Positions 16,634 through 23,248 of a stretch of DNA of 64,000 bases are shown piece after piece (positions within the stretch are counted from its first letter, which is position 1; each line of letters opens with the position of its first letter). Source of the stretch: Microbacterium sp. GCS4 (lineage in GTDB: Bacteria > Actinomycetota > Actinomycetes > Actinomycetales > Microbacteriaceae). The notes under the pieces were generated by a model, which was not told where the DNA came from, did no database searches, and was given only the letters and a program-made list of their open reading frames with translations. The stretch lies in the NCBI RefSeq assembly GCF_001262495.1, contig NZ_LGYE01000001.1:806001-870000 (forward strand), in the 5' to 3' direction. The position numbers and the translations under genes are program-made.

Positions 16634-17125
16634 ATGTGGTGGTCTGAAGAGGAATGGTCGACGCTGCACGACCCGGAGCACTGCGGGATGTGCGCTGACG
16701 CCCACGTCGATGAGAACCCGCACAGCCTCCTGGTCGCGTCGACCGTAACGACGCATCTGCGGATGGCCCGCAATCAGGCGCACCGCGGATACTGCATCGT
16801 GATCCTCCGAGATCACCTGACCGATCTCGCTGAGCTGCGCCCCGACCAGCTGTCGTCCTTCTGGTCCGACGTCCAGCGCGCCGGACGAGCGATCGGTGCA
16901 ACGTTCGATCCGAGGAAGATCGACTACCTGGTGATGGGCCATCGGATGCCACATCTTCACTGCCATCTGCTGCCCCAGCACGTCGGCGACGACCCCCTCC
17001 GCAACGTCGACATCTCGGATGGACCGGAGCTTCCGCCCCTGGCCGCGCTGCGCCGTGACGTCCGGTCGCTGCGAGCCCGGTGGAACGACCTGACATCAGA
17101 CGAGCTACTCCCGCCGAGAACCTGA
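16634..17125 (+). CDS. HIT family protein (histidine triad hydrolase)
   Basis: 163 residues. HLHCHLLPQH near residue 110 is the His-x-His-x-His triad of the HIT superfamily, whose members hydrolyse or transfer nucleotides such as Ap4A, using the middle His as nucleophile. CGMC at the N-terminus may bind zinc, as in several bacterial HIT proteins. AHRGYCIVILRDHLTDLAEL is the usual second strand/helix. The substrate cannot be told. Hand counts of a few lines here give about 60-63 % GC against 67-72 % in neighbours, and the codons are visibly less biased, so recent acquisition next to the tRNA is possible. The ATG at 16634 follows TAGGCT by 6 bases. Confidence 0.85.
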   Translation: MWWSEEEWSTLHDPEHCGMCADAHVDENPHSLLVASTVTTHLRMARNQAHRGYCIVILRDHLTDLAELRPDQLSSFWSDVQRAGRAIGATFDPRKIDYLVMGHRMPHLHCHLLPQHVGDDPLRNVDISDGPELPPLAALRRDVRSLRARWNDLTSDELLPPRT

Positions 17126-17156
17126 AGACGCTCTGACCTCCCTCGGGGATGACGCC

Positions 17157-17537
17157 CTAGCCTGCCCGCGCACGATGAATCTCGATCGCCCGGACGATCG
17201 GTTCGGTGAGGCCGGGCAGTGTGCTCATCGGCCGACCTTCGGCGAGGTGCGCGATCAGCGCCTGCTTCGCGGCTGCTCTTTCGACATCATCCGGCAATTC
17301 GAACGCGAGAACGTCGAAGTCCCGCTCGGCGAATCGCGGCACGGTCGCTCGCACACCTCCGAGACGAGGATCCTCGCTCTCGACGTGCAGATAGGAGCGC
17401 AGTTCCGGGTCGTGCCCGGTGCCGCCCACATGAACGATCGCACTACTGTCGACGTCGATCCAGACGTAGAGCCAGGATCCAACGGGGCGAACGCGACCAT
17501 GTCGGACGGTGACGACTCTCGGGGAGCTGGGGAGCAT
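17157..17537 (-). CDS. Hypothetical protein with GIY-YIG-like N-terminal pattern
   Basis: 126 residues, not confidently recognised. WLYVWIDV, then 7 residues later VHVGGTGHDPELRSYLH, resembles the first three GIY-YIG elements (aromatic GIY-like strand, YIG-like VHVGG, then Arg), but the Tyr of YIG is His. The downstream Glu is not certain. The rest is an alpha/beta mix ending LTEPIVRAIEIHRARAG. It could be a degenerate nuclease fold or an unrelated small protein. It starts 44 bases after the NCS1 permease stop on the same strand, so it may be the last gene of that transcript. GC content is lower than its neighbours, as in the HIT gene, with which it converges. Confidence 0.6.
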   Translation of the reverse strand: MLPSSPRVVTVRHGRVRPVGSWLYVWIDVDSSAIVHVGGTGHDPELRSYLHVESEDPRLGGVRATVPRFAERDFDVLAFELPDDVERAAAKQALIAHLAEGRPMSTLPGLTEPIVRAIEIHRARAG

Positions 17538-17581
17538 CCGCCGATCCCACGGGTCAGTCGGCGTTCGGTGTCACCCCAGCC

Positions 17582-19072
17582 CTAACGCGCACCGAAGCTC
17601 ACGGAGCGGACGCCCATCGCCGCGGCCTCCTCGCGCGCGAGATCGCGCTCGGCATCGAGATCGAGTCCGCGGGCCAGGATGACGTACGCGACCGCCGAGG
17701 CCACGAGTCCCACGAACAGCGCGATGTCGATGCCGCCCATAGCCGCTGCGATCGGACCCGTGAACCAGGTCGTCACGACGAACGGGATCATCGCCGCGAT
17801 CCCGACGACGTAGGCCGTGATACCCCGCCAGCCCCACGCCCCGTAGATGCCGTGCGGGCGGAACATCTCCGCGACCGCGTACCGCCCGTGGCGCACGAGG
17901 TAGTAGTCGACGAGGTTGACCGAGGTCCAGGGCACCAGCACGTACAGCAGCACGACGAGGAAGCTGCCGAAGGAATCGAGGAACGCGCCCGTCGAGAACG
18001 CTGCTCCGAGCAGTCCCGCGACACCCACCAGCGCACAGGCGACGACGCGCGTCATCCGCGTCGGCCGCACGGGTCGGAACGAGTCCGCGACCGTGATGAG
18101 CTCGATGCTGGCGGCGTAGATGTTGATCGTGATGACCGTGATGAGCGCCGGCAGCGCCGACCACAGCAGCACCACGCCGAGCCCCGGGAGGATCGCGTCG
18201 GCGGCTGCCGCGATCGCCTCCACCGGGTCGGACTCGGTGAACAGCGAGGCGACGAACGCGCCGAGGATCATGAGCCAGCCGGCACCGACGATCACGCCGG
18301 ACGCGGTGTGGAACAGTGCCTTCCGAGGGCTCGTCTGCGGCGGGAGGTAGCGCGAGTAGTCGGACACGTACGGCGCCCATCCGAGGGCGTAGGCCGCCGC
18401 GGCGGCGAACTGCACCAGGAACGCCGGCCAGTTCACCTCCCCCATCGAGAAGTCGATCGGAGCCAAGGGAAGTGCGAAGAGCGCGACGACGGTGAAGACC
18501 CCGAATGTCGCGAGGAACAGCCAGGTCAGCCACTTCTGCACCCGGTGGATCCAGTGATAGCCGACGATGGCGAGCGTCAGCGCGAGCGCCGTGATGAGCA
18601 CGTACCATCCTGCCCCCGCGTCCACGCCGGTCGTCGTGGTGAGCACCTGACCGGCGAGCAGCTGGTTGAAGATGTTGAACCCGACGATGCTCGCGACGAC
18701 GACCAGGCACACGATCGCGACGCCCCGGTAGCCGAACTGCGCGCGGGACTGGATCATCTGCGGGAGTCCGAGCTGAGGTCCCTGGGCGGAGTGGAAGGCG
18801 GTGAACACCGTGCCGACGCAGACGCCCAGCACGATCGCGAGGACCGACACCAGGAAGTTCGCCCCCATCGCGACGCCGACCATACCGGTCGCGAGAGTCG
18901 TGAGATTCGCGTTCGACATGAACCAGAGGGAGAACAGGCTGGACGGAGTGCCGGTGCGCTCGGTCAGCGGCACCCAGTCGATGGACTTGACCTCGATGCC
19001 GTTGGTCGCGGGGACAGCGACCGGGGTCTGCACGATCCCGGGTTCGGGGGCGCTGCTGCGGGGGTCGTTCAT
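17582..19072 (-). CDS. NCS1-family permease (purine/cytosine/hydantoin type)
   Basis: 496 residues with about twelve membrane helices. SLWFMSNANLTTLATGMVG at the N-terminus, GPQLGLPQMIQSRAQFGYRG after helix 2 and YVSDYSRYLP in the middle are standard marks of the nucleobase:cation symporter-1 family. These proteins import purines, pyrimidines, allantoin, hydantoins or thiamine with Na+ or H+. The sequence alone does not pick the substrate. A nitrilase-superfamily hydrolase lies 49 bases upstream on the same strand, suggesting uptake followed by amide or ring hydrolysis of a nitrogen compound. The stop is TAG. The ATG at 19072 is the natural start for the MNDPRSS N-terminus. Confidence 0.88.
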   Translation of the reverse strand: MNDPRSSAPEPGIVQTPVAVPATNGIEVKSIDWVPLTERTGTPSSLFSLWFMSNANLTTLATGMVGVAMGANFLVSVLAIVLGVCVGTVFTAFHSAQGPQLGLPQMIQSRAQFGYRGVAIVCLVVVASIVGFNIFNQLLAGQVLTTTTGVDAGAGWYVLITALALTLAIVGYHWIHRVQKWLTWLFLATFGVFTVVALFALPLAPIDFSMGEVNWPAFLVQFAAAAAYALGWAPYVSDYSRYLPPQTSPRKALFHTASGVIVGAGWLMILGAFVASLFTESDPVEAIAAAADAILPGLGVVLLWSALPALITVITINIYAASIELITVADSFRPVRPTRMTRVVACALVGVAGLLGAAFSTGAFLDSFGSFLVVLLYVLVPWTSVNLVDYYLVRHGRYAVAEMFRPHGIYGAWGWRGITAYVVGIAAMIPFVVTTWFTGPIAAAMGGIDIALFVGLVASAVAYVILARGLDLDAERDLAREEAAAMGVRSVSFGAR

Positions 19073-19121
19073 GAGTACGGTCCTCTCGGGTGAGGGTGGG
19101 GGATGTCGGGGCGGAACGCGC

Positions 19122-19943
19122 TCAGGACTCGTGCGGACGGTAGAGCTCGGGTCTCCGGTCGGCGAACAGGTCGTTGTGCGGTCCGAGGGCTTTGTCTGCG
19201 GAGAGCTTCAGGGATGCCGCGGCGACGCCGTCCCTCTCCTCCGCGACCACCCAGCCGGAGCCGTCGATCACGGCCGTGCCTCCCGTCCACTCGACGCCGC
19301 GCTCCGAGCCGCGGCGGTCGGCGATCACGGTGGGAAGCCGCGAGGAGCGCGCCGAGGCCATGGCCTGGATGGTCTCGGGAGCGCGCTCGCCATCGGGACG
19401 CGGCACGAGGGGCCAGTTCACGGGCAGCGCGAGGAGGTCGGCCCCGGCCAGCGCGAGCGCGCGCGGGACCTCCGGGAACTCGTTGTCGTAGCAGATCGCG
19501 ACACCCAGACGTCCGACGGCGGTGTCGACGAGCATCCCGGCATCCGTCCCGGGTGTGAACACCCGCTTCTCCTCGGCCCACAGGTGCGACTTGCGGTAGA
19601 CCGCGAGGATGCCGTCGGAGGAGAGGACCGCGGCGGAGTTGTAGAGGTCGTCGCCGTCGCTCTCGGCGAAGCCGACGACCGCGATCGTGCGGGAGCCCAG
19701 ACGACGCCCGAGACCGGTCAGCCGTTGGTCGTCGCGCGTGAGCGCCAGCGCCTGGGCCTCCGCCCGATCCCGGAACACGTACCCGCTCGTGGCGAGCTCC
19801 GGCAGGACGACCAGTCGGGCGTGGTCGTCGCCGAAACCGTCGAGGGCCGCGGCGAGACGTCGGAGGTTGCCGTCGAGGTCGCCGACCTCGACGGCCGGGC
19901 TGACGGCGACCGCTTCGAGGGCACGCGCAGACGGATCGACCAT
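19122..19943 (-). CDS. Carbon-nitrogen hydrolase (nitrilase superfamily)
   Basis: 273 residues. The triad is Glu in VVLPELATSGY, Lys in AVYRKSHLWAEEK and Cys in GVAICYDNEFPEVPR. GGTAVIDGSGWVVAEE near the end is typical of N-carbamoylase/amidase branches. It is clearly distinct from the hydrolase at 15513-16343. It lies directly upstream of the NCS1 permease and likely shares its transcript, so a carbamoyl or amide compound imported by that permease is the best guess for substrate. The ATG at 19943 is chosen because TACTGT lies 6 bases upstream and the conserved strand starts about 10 residues in; the upstream in-frame extension is Arg/Cys-rich and unconvincing. Confidence 0.85.
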   Translation of the reverse strand: MVDPSARALEAVAVSPAVEVGDLDGNLRRLAAALDGFGDDHARLVVLPELATSGYVFRDRAEAQALALTRDDQRLTGLGRRLGSRTIAVVGFAESDGDDLYNSAAVLSSDGILAVYRKSHLWAEEKRVFTPGTDAGMLVDTAVGRLGVAICYDNEFPEVPRALALAGADLLALPVNWPLVPRPDGERAPETIQAMASARSSRLPTVIADRRGSERGVEWTGGTAVIDGSGWVVAEERDGVAAASLKLSADKALGPHNDLFADRRPELYRPHES

Positions 19944-19949
19944 GCAGCA

Positions 19950-19955
19950 ACAGTA
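19950..19955 (-). promoter_or_regulatory. -10 box TACTGT (leaderless) of the nitrilase-permease unit
   Basis: TACTGT, spacer TGCTGC, ATG at 19943. Confidence 0.5.
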
Positions 19956-19991
19956 GGCCCGCGCACGGCATCGTCCCATCCCGCGGATCCT

Positions 19992-20024
19992 GTGGGTGCC
20001 ATCGGATGAGCCGATGGCACCCAC
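19992..20024 (-). terminator. Terminator of the copper/peroxidase operon
   Basis: Perfect 14-base-pair stem GTGGGTGCCATCGG / CCGATGGCACCCAC with a 5-base loop, 4 bases beyond the peroxidase stop codon. No T-run, as is common in high-GC actinobacteria. Confidence 0.7.
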
Positions 20025-20028
20025 GCGT

Positions 20029-21252
20029 TCAGGCGAACAGCGTCTCGCCGACGAACCCGCCCTCACGGCATCCCGGCGGGATCGCGAACACCGCCGAGCC
20101 GATCGGGACCGTCCATTCGTTCAACAGGTCGAGCTCGTCGAGACGCTTCTGCATCGGCGTGAACTGCCGATCGATGTCGGCCTGGAACGATACGAAGATC
20201 AAGCCGGACTCCGACACCTCGCCCCCGACCGGACGTTCGTCGTAGTTGTAGGCACGCCGGAAGATGCGCTCCGCTCCGTCGCCTCGCGCCCGGCGGATGT
20301 GCGCGAACTGCGGGATGACCGGGAACCCGATCGTGGTCGTCGCCTCGAAGTCCGGTTCGTCGAACTCCTCGGTGCCGGTCAGGGGCGCGCCGTTCGCCAG
20401 GGTCCGCCCCACCGAGGCGTCGCGACCGCTGCGATCCAGCCGGTCCCACTTGTCGAGGTCCATCCGGATGCGACGCACGACCATGCCGGTCCCTCCCGCC
20501 AGCCAGCCGTCCTCGGCCCACACGACCCGATCGAAGTCCGCGGTCCCCGGTTCGGGGTTCGTCGTCCCGTCGACCTGGCCGAACAGGTTGCGCATCGTGG
20601 TGCCGGGGCGCTCCGTGCCGTACGCGCGACGGAACCCCTGCTGCGTCCACCGCAGATCCGTGAAGCCGCGGGCGTCCTTCAGCAGCATGCGCGTCGCGTG
20701 CGCGACCGTGAGCGGATCGTCGCCGGCGATCTGCAGCAGGAGGTCGCCGTCGGAGAACTCGGGTCGCAGCCGGTCGACGCGGAACGGAGGCAGCGGCGCG
20801 AGCCACGCGGGCGCCGCTCCACCGGCGCGCGCGACGAGTCCGGGGCCGAACCCGAACGTGACCGTGAGGTTCGCGGGAGACAGCGCCAGCTCGGGCTCGG
20901 AGTCCGCGAGCGCCGGACGCCCCTGCGTCAGCCGGGCGGCATCGTCCGTGAGGATGCGCAGCAGACGGATGAGGCCTTCGCGGTCGATGTCGGCGTGCAG
21001 ATCGAAGGCGGCGAAAACACCGTGCGCCTGCGCGGCCGTGTCGATCCCGGCCTGATGCACTCCATGGAACGGCACGGTCCCCTCGCCGTTCATGGGGGCT
21101 GCGGGAGCAGGCGCGGTGTCCGGACGATTCAGGACGAGGTCGGCGCCGACCGCCGCGACCGCGCCGACGCCGGCGACAGCCCCTCCGAGGAGGAACTGCC
21201 GCCGGGTCGACCCGGCACGACGGATGCGGGCGCCCTCAGTGGGCGCGGGCAT
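20029..21252 (-). CDS. Tat-exported Dyp-type heme peroxidase
   Basis: 407 residues. STRRQFLLGGAVAGVGAV (residues 15-32) is a twin-arginine signal, so the folded heme enzyme is exported. GQVDGTTNP (225-233) contains the Dyp GxxDG motif with the acid-base Asp. FAHIRRARGDG carries the likely proximal heme His, and IFRRAYNYDERP the distal Arg. The overall pattern matches the EfeB/DtpA branch. EfeB works with EfeUO in iron uptake, whereas Streptomyces DtpA works with copper chaperones. Here the upstream genes are CopC and PCu(A)C, not EfeU/O, which favours the DtpA-type role. Its ATG overlaps the chaperone stop (TGATG). Confidence 0.92.
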   Translation of the reverse strand: MPAPTEGARIRRAGSTRRQFLLGGAVAGVGAVAAVGADLVLNRPDTAPAPAAPMNGEGTVPFHGVHQAGIDTAAQAHGVFAAFDLHADIDREGLIRLLRILTDDAARLTQGRPALADSEPELALSPANLTVTFGFGPGLVARAGGAAPAWLAPLPPFRVDRLRPEFSDGDLLLQIAGDDPLTVAHATRMLLKDARGFTDLRWTQQGFRRAYGTERPGTTMRNLFGQVDGTTNPEPGTADFDRVVWAEDGWLAGGTGMVVRRIRMDLDKWDRLDRSGRDASVGRTLANGAPLTGTEEFDEPDFEATTTIGFPVIPQFAHIRRARGDGAERIFRRAYNYDERPVGGEVSESGLIFVSFQADIDRQFTPMQKRLDELDLLNEWTVPIGSAVFAIPPGCREGGFVGETLFA

Positions 21253-21800
21253 CAGTGATCCATGCCCTCGTGCCCGTCGCCCGACTCGTAGTTCTCGTTC
21301 GCCCCGGAGTAGTCCTTGACCGGCGCGGTGAACTCATAGGTCGAGTCGTCGGAGAAGGTGAGCGTGAACGTCGCCTCGTCGCCCGCGCGCAGCGGGCCTG
21401 CGAGATCCATGAGCATGATGTGGTTCGCACCGGGCTCGAGGGCGAGCGTCCCGCCGGCGGGGATCACGAAGCCCCCGTCGATCTCGCGCATGACCATCTC
21501 CCCCGACTCGTTCTCGACGGTCTCGTGGAGCTCGATCATGCTCGAGGCCTCGGACGCCACGGAGACGACCGTGACATCCGCGTCGCCGCTGTTGGAGAGT
21601 GTGCCGAACGCCGCCGACATGCCCTCCTCCGCCGACTTGACCCAGGCGTCGTCGATCGTGACGACCTCACCGGCGACGACCGGCTCGGACTCGCCCGGTG
21701 CGGACTCGGCCGCACATCCCGTCAGCGCGAGGAGGGAGACCGCGACGACGCCGAACAGGCGCGAGGCGAGCAGGGTGCGGGTGGTGGTACGGGTGTTCAT
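21252..21800 (-). CDS. Copper chaperone PCu(A)C family lipoprotein
   Basis: 182 residues. The signal ends in LLALTGCAAES, a lipobox with Cys as the lipid-modified residue. The PCu(A)C domain shows IDDAWVKSAEEGMSAAFGTL, IELHETVENESGEMVM (Met/His ligands), PAGGTLALEPGANHIMLMDL and FTLTFSDDSTYEFTAPV. The H-x10-M...H-x-M pattern binds Cu(I). The tail NYESGDGHEGMDH is rich in His and acidic residues and may add a metal site. The second ATG (21800) is preferred because GAAAGG lies 7 bases upstream. The ribosome site lies within the end of the CopC gene, 11 bases upstream. It is predicted to deliver copper outside the membrane. Confidence 0.9.
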   Translation of the reverse strand: MNTRTTTRTLLASRLFGVVAVSLLALTGCAAESAPGESEPVVAGEVVTIDDAWVKSAEEGMSAAFGTLSNSGDADVTVVSVASEASSMIELHETVENESGEMVMREIDGGFVIPAGGTLALEPGANHIMLMDLAGPLRAGDEATFTLTFSDDSTYEFTAPVKDYSGANENYESGDGHEGMDH

Positions 21801-21811
21801 GATGATGCCTT

Positions 21812-22423
21812 TCACAGATCATCGGCCGCCGCGCCGGACTCCGGCGAGGCGGCTGCCGTCCGGGGACGGCGGAGGAATCGATACAGGACGAAGACGGCTG
21901 CGGCGACTGCCGCTCCGCCTCCCGCGACGAGGAGGGTCCGGACGACCCCGCTCGTCTCTTGTGCGACCTGATCCGAGTTCGCGGCGTCGGGCGTCTCCCC
22001 TGCCGAGGACGGTGTTCCCGCGATCGTGAACGGCGTGGCGTCCCCGATCGTGAACGGGATGACCCCCGAGATCGGGTGTCCGTCCTCCGAGACGACCTGC
22101 CAGCGCACCTGGTAGCCCGCGACCGGCATGTCGGGACGCAGCTCGGCGGTGACCGTGCTGCCCGAGACCGTGACGCTGCCGGCGGACCAGTCGGCGCCGG
22201 ACTCGTCGACCACCAGCACGACAGCGCCCGCGGCCGAGTCGTCGAGCACCAGCAGCTCGCCCGAGAACGTCATCGTGACGCTCGTGGGAGCCGCCGCCAA
22301 CTGTTCTCCGTCACTCGGAGTGCTGGACACCAGCTGATCGTGGGCGGAGGCGGGGGCCGCGATCGCGAAGACCGCGATGGCCGCCACGATCACCCCCGCC
22401 GCACCTCTGCGGAAAGGAGACAT
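21812..22423 (-). CDS. CopC domain-containing membrane-anchored copper protein
   Basis: 203 residues. The signal peptide ends ASAHDQLVSSTPSDGEQL; the His right after cleavage is the N-terminal ligand of the CopC copper brace. VRWQVVSEDGHPISGVIPFTIGD carries the second brace region (Asp and His). A C-terminal membrane helix (about 165-187) anchors it; the tail is cytoplasmic. CopC/YcnJ-type domains bind Cu(II) in the periplasm or cell wall. There is no fused CopD transporter; the membrane protein at 22544-23149 may take that place. The gene has a GAGAGG ribosome site 10 bases upstream of its ATG. Confidence 0.88.
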   Translation of the reverse strand: MSPFRRGAAGVIVAAIAVFAIAAPASAHDQLVSSTPSDGEQLAAAPTSVTMTFSGELLVLDDSAAGAVVLVVDESGADWSAGSVTVSGSTVTAELRPDMPVAGYQVRWQVVSEDGHPISGVIPFTIGDATPFTIAGTPSSAGETPDAANSDQVAQETSGVVRTLLVAGGGAAVAAAVFVLYRFLRRPRTAAASPESGAAADDL

Positions 22424-22543
22424 GGGGAAAGTACCTCTCGACGGACGTCGACGCGCGACGTCGTGACTGCGTTCGGATGTCGAGCGCAGTGCGCGCGCGA
22501 CGTCGGCGCCGTCATGACCAGGACAGTCGGCGGCGCGAAGGGA

Positions 22544-23149
22544 TCAGATCGCAGAAGAGAGAGGCGGCGCGCGGCCGCGGAGCGTCGCGAGGAGCGCGGA
22601 GGCCGCGGACGGCACCAGGACCGGCACGACCCGGAGACTGCGGATGCGCGGGACGGAGGGGCGCGTGAGCGCGGCGTCGACGCGACGACGCACCCAGCGG
22701 ACCGCCTGCGCGGCGAGGGCGCCCAGCGCCATCACGAGCCGCTCTCCGCGATGCAGGGCGGCGATCGTCACGAGTGCTGCGAGCAGATGCCCTGCCCACA
22801 TCCCGCCGTCGGCGATGACCGCCTCGGAGACTCCGACGCCCGGAGGCAGAACCAGTGGTCCTCCGTGCACGTGCGGAGCCGAGACGCCCGACGGCGTGAC
22901 CGTGCCGAGGACGAAGAGCACGTGGAACAGGAGTTGGCTCAGGCCGACCGACAGCGACAGCCGGATCAGCGACAGGCGTCGACCGGCGAGCAGCACGCAC
23001 ACCATGAGCGAGAGCACCCAGGGCACGACGACGCCGAGCGGGCCGGGCATGTCGCCGCCGCCGGTCATATGACCCGCCAGCGCGACGAAGATCGCGACCG
23101 AGGAAGCAGCGATGCCGCGGACGACGGCAGGCTTCCGGGTGGAGGTCAC
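22544..23149 (-). CDS. Membrane protein of a copper cluster, unknown function
   Basis: 201 residues with about five hydrophobic helices. Loops carry possible metal ligands: LAGHMTGGGDMPGP, SAPHVHGGPLVLP and ADGGMWAGHLLAALVTIAALHRGE. I do not recognise a named family. It lies 120 bases upstream of copC on the same strand, so a role in copper handling is inferred from position and the His/Met-rich loops. The Arg/Pro-rich C-terminus is probably cytoplasmic. The GTG at 23149 is chosen because CAGACT lies 6 bases before it. Similar proteins may be present next to CopC genes elsewhere in actinobacteria; I cannot confirm this here. Confidence 0.7.
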   Translation of the reverse strand: MTSTRKPAVVRGIAASSVAIFVALAGHMTGGGDMPGPLGVVVPWVLSLMVCVLLAGRRLSLIRLSLSVGLSQLLFHVLFVLGTVTPSGVSAPHVHGGPLVLPPGVGVSEAVIADGGMWAGHLLAALVTIAALHRGERLVMALGALAAQAVRWVRRRVDAALTRPSVPRIRSLRVVPVLVPSAASALLATLRGRAPPLSSAI

Positions 23150-23155
23150 CGTCTC

Positions 23156-23161
23156 AGTCTG
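23156..23161 (-). promoter_or_regulatory. -10-like box CAGACT of the copper operon
   Basis: CAGACT, spacer GAGACG, GTG at 23149. Confidence 0.35.
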
Positions 23162-23200
23162 CCATGCGTCGTGCACCGACGCGGACGCGCCCGCATACGA

Positions 23201-23232
23201 CGAGAGGACGCCCCCGAAGGGACGTCCTCTCG
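23201..23232 (-). terminator. Terminator of the UPF0182 gene
   Basis: CGAGAGGACG / CGTCCTCTCG (10 base pairs) plus CCC/GGG beyond one mismatch, loop CGAA. It lies 17 bases after the stop. Confidence 0.7.
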
Positions 23233-23248
23233 TGCGTGAGGCGCGGAT

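Noticed and set aside
16470..17096. Minus-strand reading frame ending in VAGTGFEPATSGL
   Set aside because: This ending is the well-known artefact of translating the complement of a Met tRNA; the rest is antisense to the HIT gene.
20029..21252. Iron-uptake peroxidase EfeB of an EfeUOB operon
   Set aside because: The family wording fits, but EfeU and EfeO are not adjacent, whereas copper chaperones are.
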